From positions 157,452 through 221,451 of the forward strand of contig CAJNOP010000209.1 in NCBI GenBank assembly GCA_905250075.1: a stretch of DNA of 64,000 nucleotides, written 5' to 3'. The notes under the pieces were generated by a model. The model was not told the DNA's origin. It ran no database searches and saw only the letters and a list, made by a program, of their open reading frames with translations. The position numbers and the translations under genes were made by a program. The first letter of the stretch is position 1; every line of letters begins with the position of its first letter. Source of the stretch: Rotaria sp. Silwood1 (Eukaryota > Rotifera > Eurotatoria > Philodinida > Philodinidae). This document shows positions 47,771 through 58,264 of the stretch, piece by piece.

Positions 47771-50700
47771 TTGAATAAGGCAATATGAATGAAGAATTAT
47801 GATCCTTTCTATTTATTTTTACAATTTATTTCTAATGAATATAAGATGAGAATGACAAGAAGAAAAACTAAACAAGAAGCATTATTTCATCTTTTTGTTT
47901 TTTTTTTTACTTAAGAAAAGCTCTTTACGACGTACACTATTATTTGTATTTAACTTTTACTATGTGCCCACTAATCATGTTTTAATTGATTCTCATTCCG
48001 TTTGATTTCTTTTTCTTTGTATTCATTCTAATTATAGATGAATTTATCGTTCTATTGAAACGTAGGATATTATGCATTAATTTTAATTTTAATTTGTAGT
48101 TCTTATGCAGGCATGAGTGCATCCGTATAATTATCTTTACAGGTTTATCAAAGGAGAAACTAATTTTAGCACATGTGTGTATGCAGTCAAAAAAAAGCTT
48201 TTTTGAGAGCATCAACGTTTATGAAAAGAAAATACCGTATATCCGTTAAAATGATTTTTACTGTAAACGTGTACATATGTACAACTATATTTTTCATTCT
48301 TTTTTTTTGTTGGTACGTGTTTATAGGGTCGATATTATCAGCGTTTTCACAACCAATTTGCCTCACATGCTTGAAAACGCTAAAAGAATTTAGTTTGATA
48401 TGTGTTCGGAAGAACAAATTATCAATACGATTGAAAATCTTATTAATCGTCATTTTAATACTCTCAAAGAGACTCATGTAATCATTTTTAAAGTATTATT
48501 TTTGTTTCTGTTTTTACTTCAAAATCACAAATGTTTTAACAATCATTAAAAATAAATTATAATTGTTTCTAAATGAAATTCTTACTTTCACTTCATTTCA
48601 GAATTTCAAGATTTTGGTTGCCTTCTAAATAAATGAAAGTTCTTTTTCTTTAAGCACAAGTAATGTGACGTAAGCGTCGCTAACCATCTATTGAAAGAAT
48701 ATGATCGCGCTAAACATGTGGTAAACGATCATACGCTATGTGACGTGTGAATCGAATAATACTGTTTGGGATGCTTCTGTATAGTGACAATAACTGGAAT
48801 ATACGAATAATTACAGTACTCATCGATAGAAACTGCGCTTTGAGTTATTTTTTGTACTTATACATTTTATTTTTTTAATGGATTTTTATGTATGGTGAAC
48901 AATAGAGGACCTTAGTATTTCTAGTCAGGAATATAACAGAGACCTTGCGGCGTTTTGGATTTATTATATCATGTTCTGTCGTAATTTAAAGACACATGAG
49001 AAGTGAGTTTTGCTTGTGTTGAGATATCCAACTTAAAGGACGAAAACAGAAAATCATTCCAAAAAAAGCTTGTCTTTAACAACAACACAAAGAAAAGGTT
49101 ATCGTATGTCAATAATTTCTCGAGTACTTTGTAGCGTAACCCCGCTATCATATTATTTGAAACAGCACATTTCCAGAAATTCGTTTGTTATAAAAATATT
49201 TACGATTTAATATCGAATTAGTGTACACTCAGTCGAATGACATAAATCGCCCTTACTTCGTCTCTGTTAGGAACATTTGCTCAAACTATTACGAACTTCT
49301 AACTATTCATTAATACACAAATAAGAAAAGAAGAGGGTGTGGGTGTGGGTGTGGGTGAATGTGGGGTTGGAATGCCACTTCATTAGCACTTACACCCCAC
49401 ACCTCACACTCACACCCACACCCTTCATGTATCCTGTTCTGTATTGCCGATCAGCAGGAGAAGATGGATGTGACATAATGATCTTTTGCGTCACAAAAAC
49501 TTTTTCTTTTACAATTTTTATTATATTTATCATCATCGATTACACCTTATACCAACTAAAAATGATGAGTGTCACCTTTATGATGATAATGCGTGCTATT
49601 TCTAGCATCGTTCGACAAGAATTTCAAATGAGAAACGTAAGATAAGACAAGCATGAACAAAACTGCAGATTGCGACTTGTTCATTGGTGCTCGAGTTGAG
49701 TTTTAGTTTACATTTATTGTTTTTTTCATATCTCTACCAGATTTTCAGCAAAATCATACGTGAGTTTACTAGACCTATCTTCTGCGCCTGAAGAGTCTGT
49801 AAACTCAGTGAAATACAGTTATATTTTTCACAGAAAATGAAAAATACATAAGCATGAAGAGTATTATCATCTTAGTGGGATATTTTTGAATTTTCAACTA
49901 AACTAGATGAAAATAGTGAATATAAAACGATTTTTGGATATGTAAGCTACTTCAAATGTAACCAAACTTTCCTATATTCTGCAAAAATCTTTTCTGCTTC
50001 ACTATTTTCTATGAAAATTGAGGAATTGGAAACATCATCACAATCAACACAACCTACTATATACTAATGATGATGAAACATTTTCTTTTCGCGTATTATT
50101 GAATATGTATTTTTTTTTCGATATGTGTGTACTATATAAATAGTAACTTAGAATGATTTTTTTTTTATTTCTTGAGTTATCTTTATTCAGATATAGGATT
50201 CTGATGCTTGAGAAAATTATGAAATAAATTTATTATAAGATGGCTGAGTGGTCAAATATATGCTTCACTTTATCGAAAATTATAGAAAATGTGATGTATT
50301 TCCTATCTAGTGTTTTGGTATGCCCTGCTCTGCCCTGTCATACTGAACAAGACGGCTAGGGAATTTTTATCGTATCCCACCGCTCAGCAGAATAGGGCAG
50401 AAGAAAAAAAAAGTTATTCTATGGTCATCTCTGGTGTCCCCGCTTTATATTATTGTCGATATTCTAATGACCATCAAGGTTATGTGTTCTTAATTATTAA
50501 GTGCAACCAGGACGAAATAATTATTTCAATCAGACTAATCTATTTAGAAAGCAATAATAGAAGTGGAAACGCAATATGTGGATGTCCCATGATGTTTCAT
50601 AGAGATCGAATCGAATCTGATTTTTGCATTTTGATCTATAATAGATAAGTTAATTTATCCACAAACAATAATAAAGCTAAGATAACAAAAGCAAAAATTT

Positions 50701-50905
50701 GTACGAGCATATTTAAGCATTGCAGAATGTTCACTGTATATGAGAAGACATGATACAATTAGGAAAGGTTAGAACAATACAAATGCATGACAACACAAGC
50801 AAGTAGATAATAAAGCGTTTCTCTAGTTGAGACGTGTGAAAAAAAAACGAAATATATTCATGTCAAGAATGAATTTTAGTCAATAACGAAAAGTCTGTTA
50901 TCATT
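47771..50905. other. Intergenic DNA between two GPCR copies
   Basis: Contains the hairpin at 49,334-49,424. A 112-codon frame at 50,310-50,648 (plus) has a normal-looking composition but no recognised domain. A 12-bp inverted pair (tgccctgctctg / cagaatagggca) lies inside its start. A D-arm-like sequence at 50,240-50,256 is not part of a tRNA. Confidence 0.35.
49334..49424. repeat. Telomere-like hairpin, high quality
   Basis: G-arm gagggtgtgggtgtgggtgt then gggtgaatgtgggg, a loop of about 25 bp, and C-arm caccccacacctcacactca then cacccacaccctt. One of the least degenerate copies. Confidence 0.9.
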
Positions 50906-51999
50906 TCACAGTAGATTGATGCATACATGCGACTGTTGTTCTAAGATTTTAGTGAGTCGTGACCATGTGGTTTGACCAACCCGTCGTTGTTGTCGCCAGG
51001 ATGTAAGCTGATTTTTGAACTTACTACGTAGTTCCGGCAGTGATGAGAAACATACAAATGGACAGGAAGAGATTCTATTATATATGATAAATTTGCTGAA
51101 AATGATGCCCACTACAGCAAGTTCTGCTGGCAAACCACATTGATAAGCAAAAATAACACTAACCCAAGGCAGATAGAATAAAATGTAGACAGATGAAATG
51201 ATGAGCAGTTGCAGAATCATCTTTCGATGTTTTCACCAATGAAGTGGTTGACAAGCACGAATTTTCTGCAATACTACACGAATAACTAGAGCCATACAAC
51301 CGATCATAATGAGAAGAGTTGAAACAACTTGATGAAACATAAGATCCCATGTGGCTAATACAGTTCGATCGAATGCACACGGAATATATATATATCTCCG
51401 GCTAAGAAACTATCGAATGGAGTTCCACAAGGCTTTTCATAATAGACAATACAGTAATAAACAAAATAATAAATTATAATGATATATGGTGGTAAATAGT
51501 GAATCAAGAAACGATGTCTTCTTGTTGCTATCCATTGCTCATGAAATATAAGTATATGTCTTTCAATTGTGGCCCAAGTAAACAAAGCTATTTGAAATGA
51601 ATAGCATGAGTAGTCGAGGAAAGCTCAAAACAGATAGAAGACAGGAGATGCTGACCAAGAAGTTGAATGGTAATCATTGCGAAGAAAGAAGAGAATATTG
51701 GTCAATTCGTATACAAGAACAAGTAAGAGAATAGCGATGACAATATGATTATGAAGTGCATGATGAAGTGCTCTATCCGAAAGAAGATAGTAAAGTGTAA
51801 ACAAAGTGACCACAATTGATAATATGTCAAAAATGAGGAAATACCAAAATCGAATATAATGAGGAATTCTGAATTCCAGTAAAGAATCTGAATTCAGAAC
51901 TATAGAGTCATTGCTTGAGTTTGACATCGTTTTAAAAACAAAACTCGATAAATGAGTAGAAGAGTAGTTCAGCAAAAAAAATAGTATGGATGAAGACAA
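50906..51999 (-). pseudogene. Class A GPCR, broken
   Basis: Three frames together give a receptor like the one at 46,778. The first has an N-terminus and helices 1-3 (HYIRFWYFLIFDILSIVV, LHNHIVIAILLLVLVYEL). After a frame change comes IALFTWATIERHILIFHEQW with helix 4. After another change comes FDRTVLATWDLMFHQVVSTL with helix 5, then a TGA inside HW-(stop)-KHRKMILQLL, and helices 6-7 ending LPELRSKFKNQL. The TGA stands where Arg is usual. At least two frameshifts and one stop make it non-functional. Proximity and strand match to the intact gene suggest local duplication followed by loss. Confidence 0.8.
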
Positions 52000-52800
52000 G
52001 CGTACAAGATTTCAGGTACCTAATTCAATGTGACAATCAAATCGTCATCACAAATTATTTTTATCTCAAGGAAAGTTGCATTTTTAGCTAAGCATATATC
52101 AGATGTTGCGCTTGTCAATTAGATTATTTATTAGATTTAATTTTTTCGACAGTATTGAATGTAAAACTGCGAAATCCAAGCTTAATGATGTAGGCCAAGG
52201 GAAAACTGGCCTCATTCTTCAACGGTAGCATTCTTTTGCTATGAAAGAAGGACACACTAAGCTTCACATAACTCATAAGAAAGGAGAACTGATTCACAGT
52301 CCCAACAGGGATGTCAATCGTGAAGTACAAGAACTATTTCTTTTCTGCTTTTGTAGACATTAAAGTATCGATATTGAGTTTTTATCATAGGAAGATGCAG
52401 CAAAGCTTCTTCTTTCAGTATATATATAGCTTTTTGAAAAATGACCAGATTGTGAAAGACTTATATTAGATCAAACTTTGACTTCGCTACCATATTTTCG
52501 AAGAAATTTTCGTCGTTTTGCAAATTTTCTCAATTCTGGAAAACTACATTGCTACTTGATTTACCATGAAAAAGAACATTTTTATATTAACCAGGATGTC
52601 AGACGGCGTTAGCTACCTTCATCTATTAAGTACTTTAAAACGATCCACTGGAATAAATTTTAAAAAAAACCACCATTGTAATATGATTTGTTCTGGATTT
52701 GCATGAACAACCCATTTCTAAAACTTTTTTAGCGTCTTGCTCAAAACACGGTCTCTTGGCTAAAATATTGAAATAACTCCCACTCAACTCGTCGTATGAG

Positions 52801-52858
52801 AGTGTGGTTGTGGATCGGTGGATGTAAGTGTGACCGGTCTACGCTAACACTCACACCT
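52801..52858. repeat. Telomere-like G-arm/C-arm hairpin
   Basis: agtgtggttgtggatcggtg faces gctaacactcacacctg. The loop includes tgaccggtct. Confidence 0.65.
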
Positions 52859-53040
52859 GCTTCATGATATTAGTACAAAATACGTAAAGTTAAAATTTCT
52901 AGCAGATTATAAAATGTTTTTCGAAAGTACTCTTCTAACGCAGATTATCTATCTCGACAAGATCAGAAATAATGATAATTATTTTCCAAAGCTATAATTT
53001 GATGAGTGTATGTTTTTTTTTATGTAGATCATATGAGAGG

Positions 53041-53266
53041 AGCTACCGAGACTTACTTTTCCGGACTTATTTCTTCTTCGGAACTTATTTACTTATTAAG
53101 GATTTATTAGCTGTCATGCTATTTCAGTACAAAGACACCTTTACCTTCACCCACAACTACACCCTCAACCTTCATGTGCTGTGAAGCAGTATGAGAGTTA
53201 TCCCAAAATGCTGACGAACTTATTAAAAAGTCCAAATAAGTCCCGAAAAAATGAGTCCCCGTAGCT
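53041..53266. mobile_element. 226-bp fold-back element with GACTTATTT units
   Basis: Left end agctaccgagacttactttt then ccggacttatttc. The right end in reverse complement is agctacggggactcattttt then cgggacttatttgg. The arms are about 60 bp, extend to cttattaag / cttttTAATAAG, and contain internal GGACTTATTT repeats. The loop carries a solitary telomere-like C-rich stretch (53,136-53,170). Non-coding; looks like a MITE. Confidence 0.7.
53136..53170 (-). repeat. Solitary telomere-like C-arm in the fold-back loop
   Basis: cacctttaccttcacccaca then actacaccctcaacc. No G-rich partner between the arms of the fold-back. Confidence 0.5.
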
Positions 53267-54762
53267 ACTGGTTGGTCTATAAAAATCATAATAATTTTGA
53301 TGAATCTGAAGTTGATCTACAAGATAAGTTTTTACCAGAGATCTTGACAATGATTTGCTAAGAAACCTTTTTTTTTCATTTTTGTTTTAATCATTTTTAA
53401 TTGAAAGCAAAAGTCAAGTACTCTCAATCTAAGCAATGTCAATATTGCTAGATTCTTCCATTCAAAATTTATAGTGCGATCTTAAGACGCTACATCAAAA
53501 TTCTCAAAATAGTGCTTCTTTAATTCTTGTCGTAACAAAATTGAGATTTCAAACATTTTGATCTAGCATTGCATCATCGGAAAATACAGATTTAAGTCTA
53601 TTATTGTAGAAGTCATTATATACTCAACCGCTACAATTTGTTAATAGCATCCGTTCAGGACAAACGTCAGAATTCGATGAACCATACACAAAATATATAG
53701 TCCCATGTATTTCTATCGCTTTTATTGGTGAAATGAAATCAAGTCAAAATGAATTGCAAAGATACTGTATCGCATTTCAATAACCAAATATTAAAGACAA
53801 CGATTCATTTTTTTTTATTCTCTTTTTAATTATGTGGCTCTGGTAGATTGCAGATTTCTCTCCTGCCAATACTCAATTTCGTCAGTGCAGCATGGTTTTT
53901 TTTATATCAGATCAAATAATGTACATCTAGATGAGCCGCAATAAATAGTTTTCTATGCACTCAGCACATTGTAGCACGAAGTGATGTTGTTTTAATTCAT
54001 ATTATTTTAGAAGATAGAAATTAAATAAAGAGATAAGTTTTATTATGTTTGTCTTATGAAAAAAGACAGATCTTGCGTATTACACATAAAAATTTTAAAA
54101 AAAACAAGCTTTTTCTTTAATACAAATTTTCAAGCATTATTGATCATTTTCTTCATATTATTTTATTAGTATACAATTTATGCACGTTATACGTTATTAA
54201 TGATGTCATTGCCGTCATAAAGAGGACGCTCCATATAATATTTATATAAATAATATTTATTATCATGCTACAATCAAATAGCTATACTCTACGTCTGTAT
54301 ACACTCTTGTTTGAATAGGGTGTGACAAGAGAAGCAAGTATGTAAGAAATAATAGATTTTATCGAAGAAAAAGTCTTGCTTTGATGATGCATTTATGACA
54401 CCTTTATTCTTATTTGTTTTTGTCATGCCTGTAAGCTTTGCTTATATTTTGTTTTTGTTCTTCACATATGATGATGGTAAAGTTACAAGTTAGAAAAAGA
54501 AGAGAGAATAGATTAATTCTAAAGCTGATAAATACATTCGGTTAAGTTTAAATTTTCCAAATGCGAAACCATAGAATAAACAATTAAATTATCTGTCAAT
54601 CTTGCACATTTAATTGACCACCAAACAATTACTATGTACGGTAAATAGGCACAATATCATTTTATCCCATTTTTTTCTCTTAATTTGTCTTCAATATTTA
54701 TTTGAAAAAAATGCAATCAGTTTTATACAACTTTTAAAGACGTATTCCATGTATAAAAAATC

Positions 54763-54945
54763 AGGCGAATAATCAGATTTAAATCGATTATAATCGATTA
54801 AACATTGTGCAAAAAAAATACCATTTTAATCGATTTTCCTTCAGAGTAAATGGTAAAATCTTTAATAAATTTTCTTAGATTTTTCATCGATTATAATCAA
54901 TTTTTTTCATGAATTTTTAATCGATTTTAATCTGATTACTCGCCT
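54763..54945. mobile_element. 183-bp palindromic MITE (AGGCGA ends, ATCGATTA-rich)
   Basis: Left end aggcgaataatcagattt then aaatcgattataatcgatta. The right end in reverse complement is aggcgagtaatcagatta then aaatcgattaaaaattc. ATCGATTA-type motifs repeat in both arms. No coding capacity. An obvious target duplication is absent, so the insertion is probably old. Confidence 0.8.
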
Positions 54946-55500
54946 AGTTTTTGTTTAACATGAGATAAACATTAATCGAAAAAGGTAATAAGCATGTTTT
55001 TCGTAACAACGTCAGCCAGTTACATTATTGAAAAGTTCTCGAATGATTTATTGTATTTTCACGTATGATCGAAAACTTTTTTCGACTGTCAATTCTACAA
55101 AGATATTTCATTTCTCCATCATTTTCAACATTGAGGTATATGTGTTAGTTCGATAATTTCAGTTCTTTCAAGAGTAAAGCTGAAAATCATGACAATCAAT
55201 AACACAAGGATATTTTTAGGCAATGTCGTACGATCGATAATCTATTTATATAGTCGATGTTTGTTGTAATATAAAATTTCAGGATAAGTCATGACTTTCA
55301 TGTTTGATTTATGCGATGAGTCATCCTAAGTTATCTGCAGAAAGGATAAGCAAAGAAAAGAAAAAAAAATACATTAATTTTGTCTTACTCATTCTTTGCT
55401 TCAAGCTAGTACAGATGAAAATAAAAGAATAAAAGTCATTAACCGATCAAACGAACGTAATGAGTATCAAATTAAGACAAAAATCTTATTCATATTCAAG

Positions 55501-56268
55501 ATGAGAATACGCAGAGATAACCAAGCTGCATTACAAGTAAACACATTACAAAGTGCTCATGGCACTGTAATGGTTCTTGCATGGATGGTATTCGCTTCAG
55601 CAGCTATTCTATTTGCACGATACGGTCGTACGTTACGTTTTGGTTCTAAGGAAAAGTTATTAGGTGAAAAGAATTGGTTTCAAATTCATCGTTTGATTGC
55701 TTGTTTAACTACAGTGACAACTCTACTCGGCTTTCTGCTCATTTTGGCTGAAACACAAGGCACATGGATAACATCTGATGAAGGTCTTATATTTGTCCAT
55801 TCTGTTCTTGGTGGTATAATTGTTTGCTGTGCACTTTTACAATCATGGATGGCACTATTTCGTTGTCATCCAGAAAGTTCATTTCGTTATATTTACAATT
55901 GGCTACATCGAATGACTGGAGCATTGGCTTTTTTTCTTTCGATACCAACCATCTTTATTATGGTTACAATTTTCAATGAAAATCGAACTGGTATGATCGT
56001 TATTCTTTCACTTTGGTCTGGTTGGGTGGTTTTTATCGTTATTATTTTGGAAATTATTCAATTTCTTCGAAAATTATCCTTGGAAGCAGTGAATAAGAGA
56101 AATGATACTGAACTAGCTGAGTACACTACATATTCGAGTGTCAATGATAGAAAGAGTGATGCAACTGATCTGGCACCTTGGAATAATCGAATATTAATTT
56201 TGTTTCTATTGCATATTGTTATTTCTATCGCACTCGCTATTGCACTCATTGTTCTTATTTGGAAATAG
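55501..56268 (+). CDS. Cytochrome b561 transmembrane electron carrier (FRRS1-type core)
   Basis: The first in-frame ATG (55,501) gives 255 residues. The open frame extends upstream to 55,396 without an ATG, so a preceding exon is possible. Six hydrophobic helices carry the four haem-ligand histidines of the family: His20 in SAHGTVMV, His63 in WFQIHRL, His100 in FVHSVLGG and His136 in NWLHRMTG. The HG-x-x-M-x-x-A-W start and WF-x-x-H spacing are typical of the b561 domain in ferric-chelate reductase 1 and DOMON-b561 proteins. These move electrons from cytosolic ascorbate across a membrane to reduce ferric iron or semidehydroascorbate. No DOMON or reeler domain is visible upstream, so this may be a stand-alone b561 or a partial gene model. 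AATAAA follows 102 bases after the stop. Confidence 0.85.
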   Translation: MRIRRDNQAALQVNTLQSAHGTVMVLAWMVFASAAILFARYGRTLRFGSKEKLLGEKNWFQIHRLIACLTTVTTLLGFLLILAETQGTWITSDEGLIFVHSVLGGIIVCCALLQSWMALFRCHPESSFRYIYNWLHRMTGALAFFLSIPTIFIMVTIFNENRTGMIVILSLWSGWVVFIVIILEIIQFLRKLSLEAVNKRNDTELAEYTTYSSVNDRKSDATDLAPWNNRILILFLLHIVISIALAIALIVLIWK

Positions 56269-56369
56269 ACTTAGAGAAAGATCGATGTCGAAATCAACTG
56301 GTATTTAATTTAGCACGAACTCTTTATGCTAACAAATTTGTAAATTTTTTTTGTACATTTGTAAATCGA

Positions 56370-56375
56370 AATAAA
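56370..56375 (+). terminator. Polyadenylation signal of the cytochrome b561 gene
   Basis: Canonical AATAAA 102 bases past the stop codon. Confidence 0.55.
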
Positions 56376-56506
56376 GAAATAATTTGAACTGATAAAAGTT
56401 TGCATAAATATTTCGCTTTGTACAAAATTAAACCCAAGTCTTGCAAATAGGAAAGTCATCCCAAATTATCTGTCTGTACAAGTCTTCAGTCAATGATTAA
56501 TATTAC

Positions 56507-56613
56507 GAGGGTATGAGTATGGATGTGTGCTTGTGGGTGTGGGGTTGGCGGTTAGGGTATGGGGGTGTGGGGGTGTGGGGGTGTGGGTGTTAATAAATAG
56601 AGGAACCACACCC
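56507..56613. repeat. Telomere-like hairpin with long G-arm, short C-arm
   Basis: The G-arm of about 80 bp has repeated gggggtgtgg units after gtgtgcttgtgggtgtgggg. A loop of about 15 bp (taataaatagagg) and a short C-arm (aaccacacccgcc) follow. Its asymmetry is like that of the 30.6-kb copy. Confidence 0.8.
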
Positions 56614-56707
56614 GCCATCATGTGATATTTTATTTGGTGATTATATTCTTCTTTAATACAGTATTAGCAAACCATTTTTTGATTTATGTTCTTACAGTAG
56701 ATTTTTA

Positions 56708-57922
56708 TCGAAAGAAATCCTCGAAAAATCGTTTAAGTTTAATGCTGTCAACGGATGGTAAACCATGAATTGTATCATCTAATTCATCTATTTGGCCTGT
56801 GAGTAACATTATTCTTTTCTTTTTAAGTTGACAGCTACTGTGAAATTATGATTTCTGTTTTATTTCATTTTTGTTTTTATAATTATGCTTTTTTGTAGAT
56901 GGTGGCTGTTCTAGCAGAGATACCTCATCCTGTGAGAGAATATCATAAAAATATGATGTTGTTTGGTTTATAGCATTCGACGATTACACCAGATCCTGAT
57001 TGATTATTATCGTCTATTGTCCATGATCTTATGGTTTTACAGAATGATGGTTTATTAACTGACATTAGTGGTGAAGGTAATCGAAATTTTAATTTTAAAA
57101 AAGTAGAGAAGAAGTCTGGCAAGAGTTATACGAGTCTAAAGTGTTCAGCAAATCTCATTTTCTGTTTCTATTGTTCTCATCTTAAAATGAGATCCTGTTA
57201 ACATAGAATCTACTGGAAAATGAAAAGCAACACAATTACGTGTTTTTCTCTTATATATTGCTTTACCTTTTGCTGTTCATTTTCTACCGCCTCAGCATCA
57301 ATCGTTGTCCTCACTTTTCTTCATCTACATTAGAACTTTACGTTTTTTCAGAACTGTTACGGGCTAGCCCTCACATTATCCAGGTCTTGTTTTCTTTTCT
57401 GTCGTTATATGATTTCACTCTTTGTCGTTATGATTACATATATCTTTTTCCTTTGTTGTGTGATATCATCCTTTATTCTTGTATTCGTTTTCTCTTTCTT
57501 TCCCTCGATCTATTTATTGGTATATATACATGCGTTTCTTCTCATCTCTTTGGTCGTATGTAGTTAGTGATTAGATGTGTGTGTATTTCGTGATTACAAA
57601 ATAAAGATGAGAAAATTCATCCCTAACAAGAACTCATCATGATTTATGAGATATAAGATTATCTATCAACGAATACTTAACTCAGCTTCCAATGGTTTTT
57701 GGGAGATGCAATGAACTATATTTGGTTCATGCGCTGTTACATCTATACGAGCAATGTCAATCGTTGGACGGATTAGTTTTTCACTCGATGTTTGCATTAG
57801 AAAGTGTTCTGCATTACTATTCGAAGCTTACACATCACAATATTTCACAAGGATCTCAAATAGCTTATTGGCATTGCGTTAGTCGAGAACTTGGAGTATT
57901 AGATATACCAATATCGATATAG
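56708..57922 (+). pseudogene. tnp2/CACTA-like transposase remnant
   Basis: From about 56,708 the plus frame reads NRLSLMLSTDGKP, a stop, then IVSSNSSIWP. After a 100-bp GT-AG intron (56,799-56,898) it continues MVAVLAEIPHPVREYHKNMM, LFGL, a stop, HSTITPDPD, a stop, then LLSSIVHDLMVLQNDGLLTD. 'L-N/S-T-D-G ... S-I-W-P ... E-I/L-P ... LxGLW' is the recurrent core of tnp2-type (CACTA/EnSpm) transposases. The two later stops fall where Trp is expected. Farther on (57,692-57,922) lies LVHALLHLYEQCQSLDGLVF and HSMFALESVLHYYSKL, resembling the DUF4218-like C-terminal part. The catalytic middle is missing or unrecognisable. Inactive. Confidence 0.55.
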
Positions 57923-58002
57923 CTCTCTTTATCTAATAAATAGTGTGTTTTTTTATGGTACAGAAATTCGGTGCCATTTTTAAGGCTCCTCAAAGGCTCA
58001 TG

Positions 58003-58110
58003 TAGACTTGAAGTCTCTTGAAATTTTATAAAGTCTCATGAAGTCACATGAAGTGTCATGAAATCTTCTGAAGTCTTTTGGAAATTTGAAATCTTTAAGT
58101 CTGAAGTTCA
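58003..58110 (+). repeat. Degenerate tandem repeat, about 10-bp unit
   Basis: Units like agtctcatga, agtcacatga, agtgtcatga, aatcttctga, agtcttttgg follow each other with small length changes. No coding potential. Confidence 0.65.
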
Positions 58111-58177
58111 CTGTTTCTCCTCGGATGTTATTCCATATGGTTCATCCGATTATATGTTATATTCTTAGGATGTTGGG

Positions 58178-58264
58178 ATTGTGGGTGTGAGGATATGGGT
58201 ACGGATGTAGGTGTTCATTGTCTTTCAATATACCTCACCCATCCACAGTCACACCCGCACCCTG
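58178..58264. repeat. Telomere-like G-arm/C-arm hairpin
   Basis: G-half attgtgggtgtgaggatatg then ggtacggatgtaggtg, a loop of about 20 bp, then C-half cctcacccatccacagtcac then acccgcaccc. Confidence 0.85.

Larger units (their letters stand above)
52000..55500. other. Intergenic DNA with two small fold-back elements
   Basis: No gene supported. Holds a hairpin at 52.8 kb, a 226-bp fold-back at 53.04 kb and a 183-bp palindromic MITE at 54.76 kb. The remainder is AT-rich. Confidence 0.4.

Noticed and set aside
50234..50310. tRNA-like start (gatggctgagtggtcaaa)
   Set aside because: Only a D-arm-like piece is present. No anticodon stem, no GGTTCGA T-arm and no acceptor pairing could be found downstream.
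50310..50648. 112-codon plus-strand frame
   Set aside because: No recognised family. Contains a short inverted repeat at its start and no conserved motif, so it remains only a possibility.
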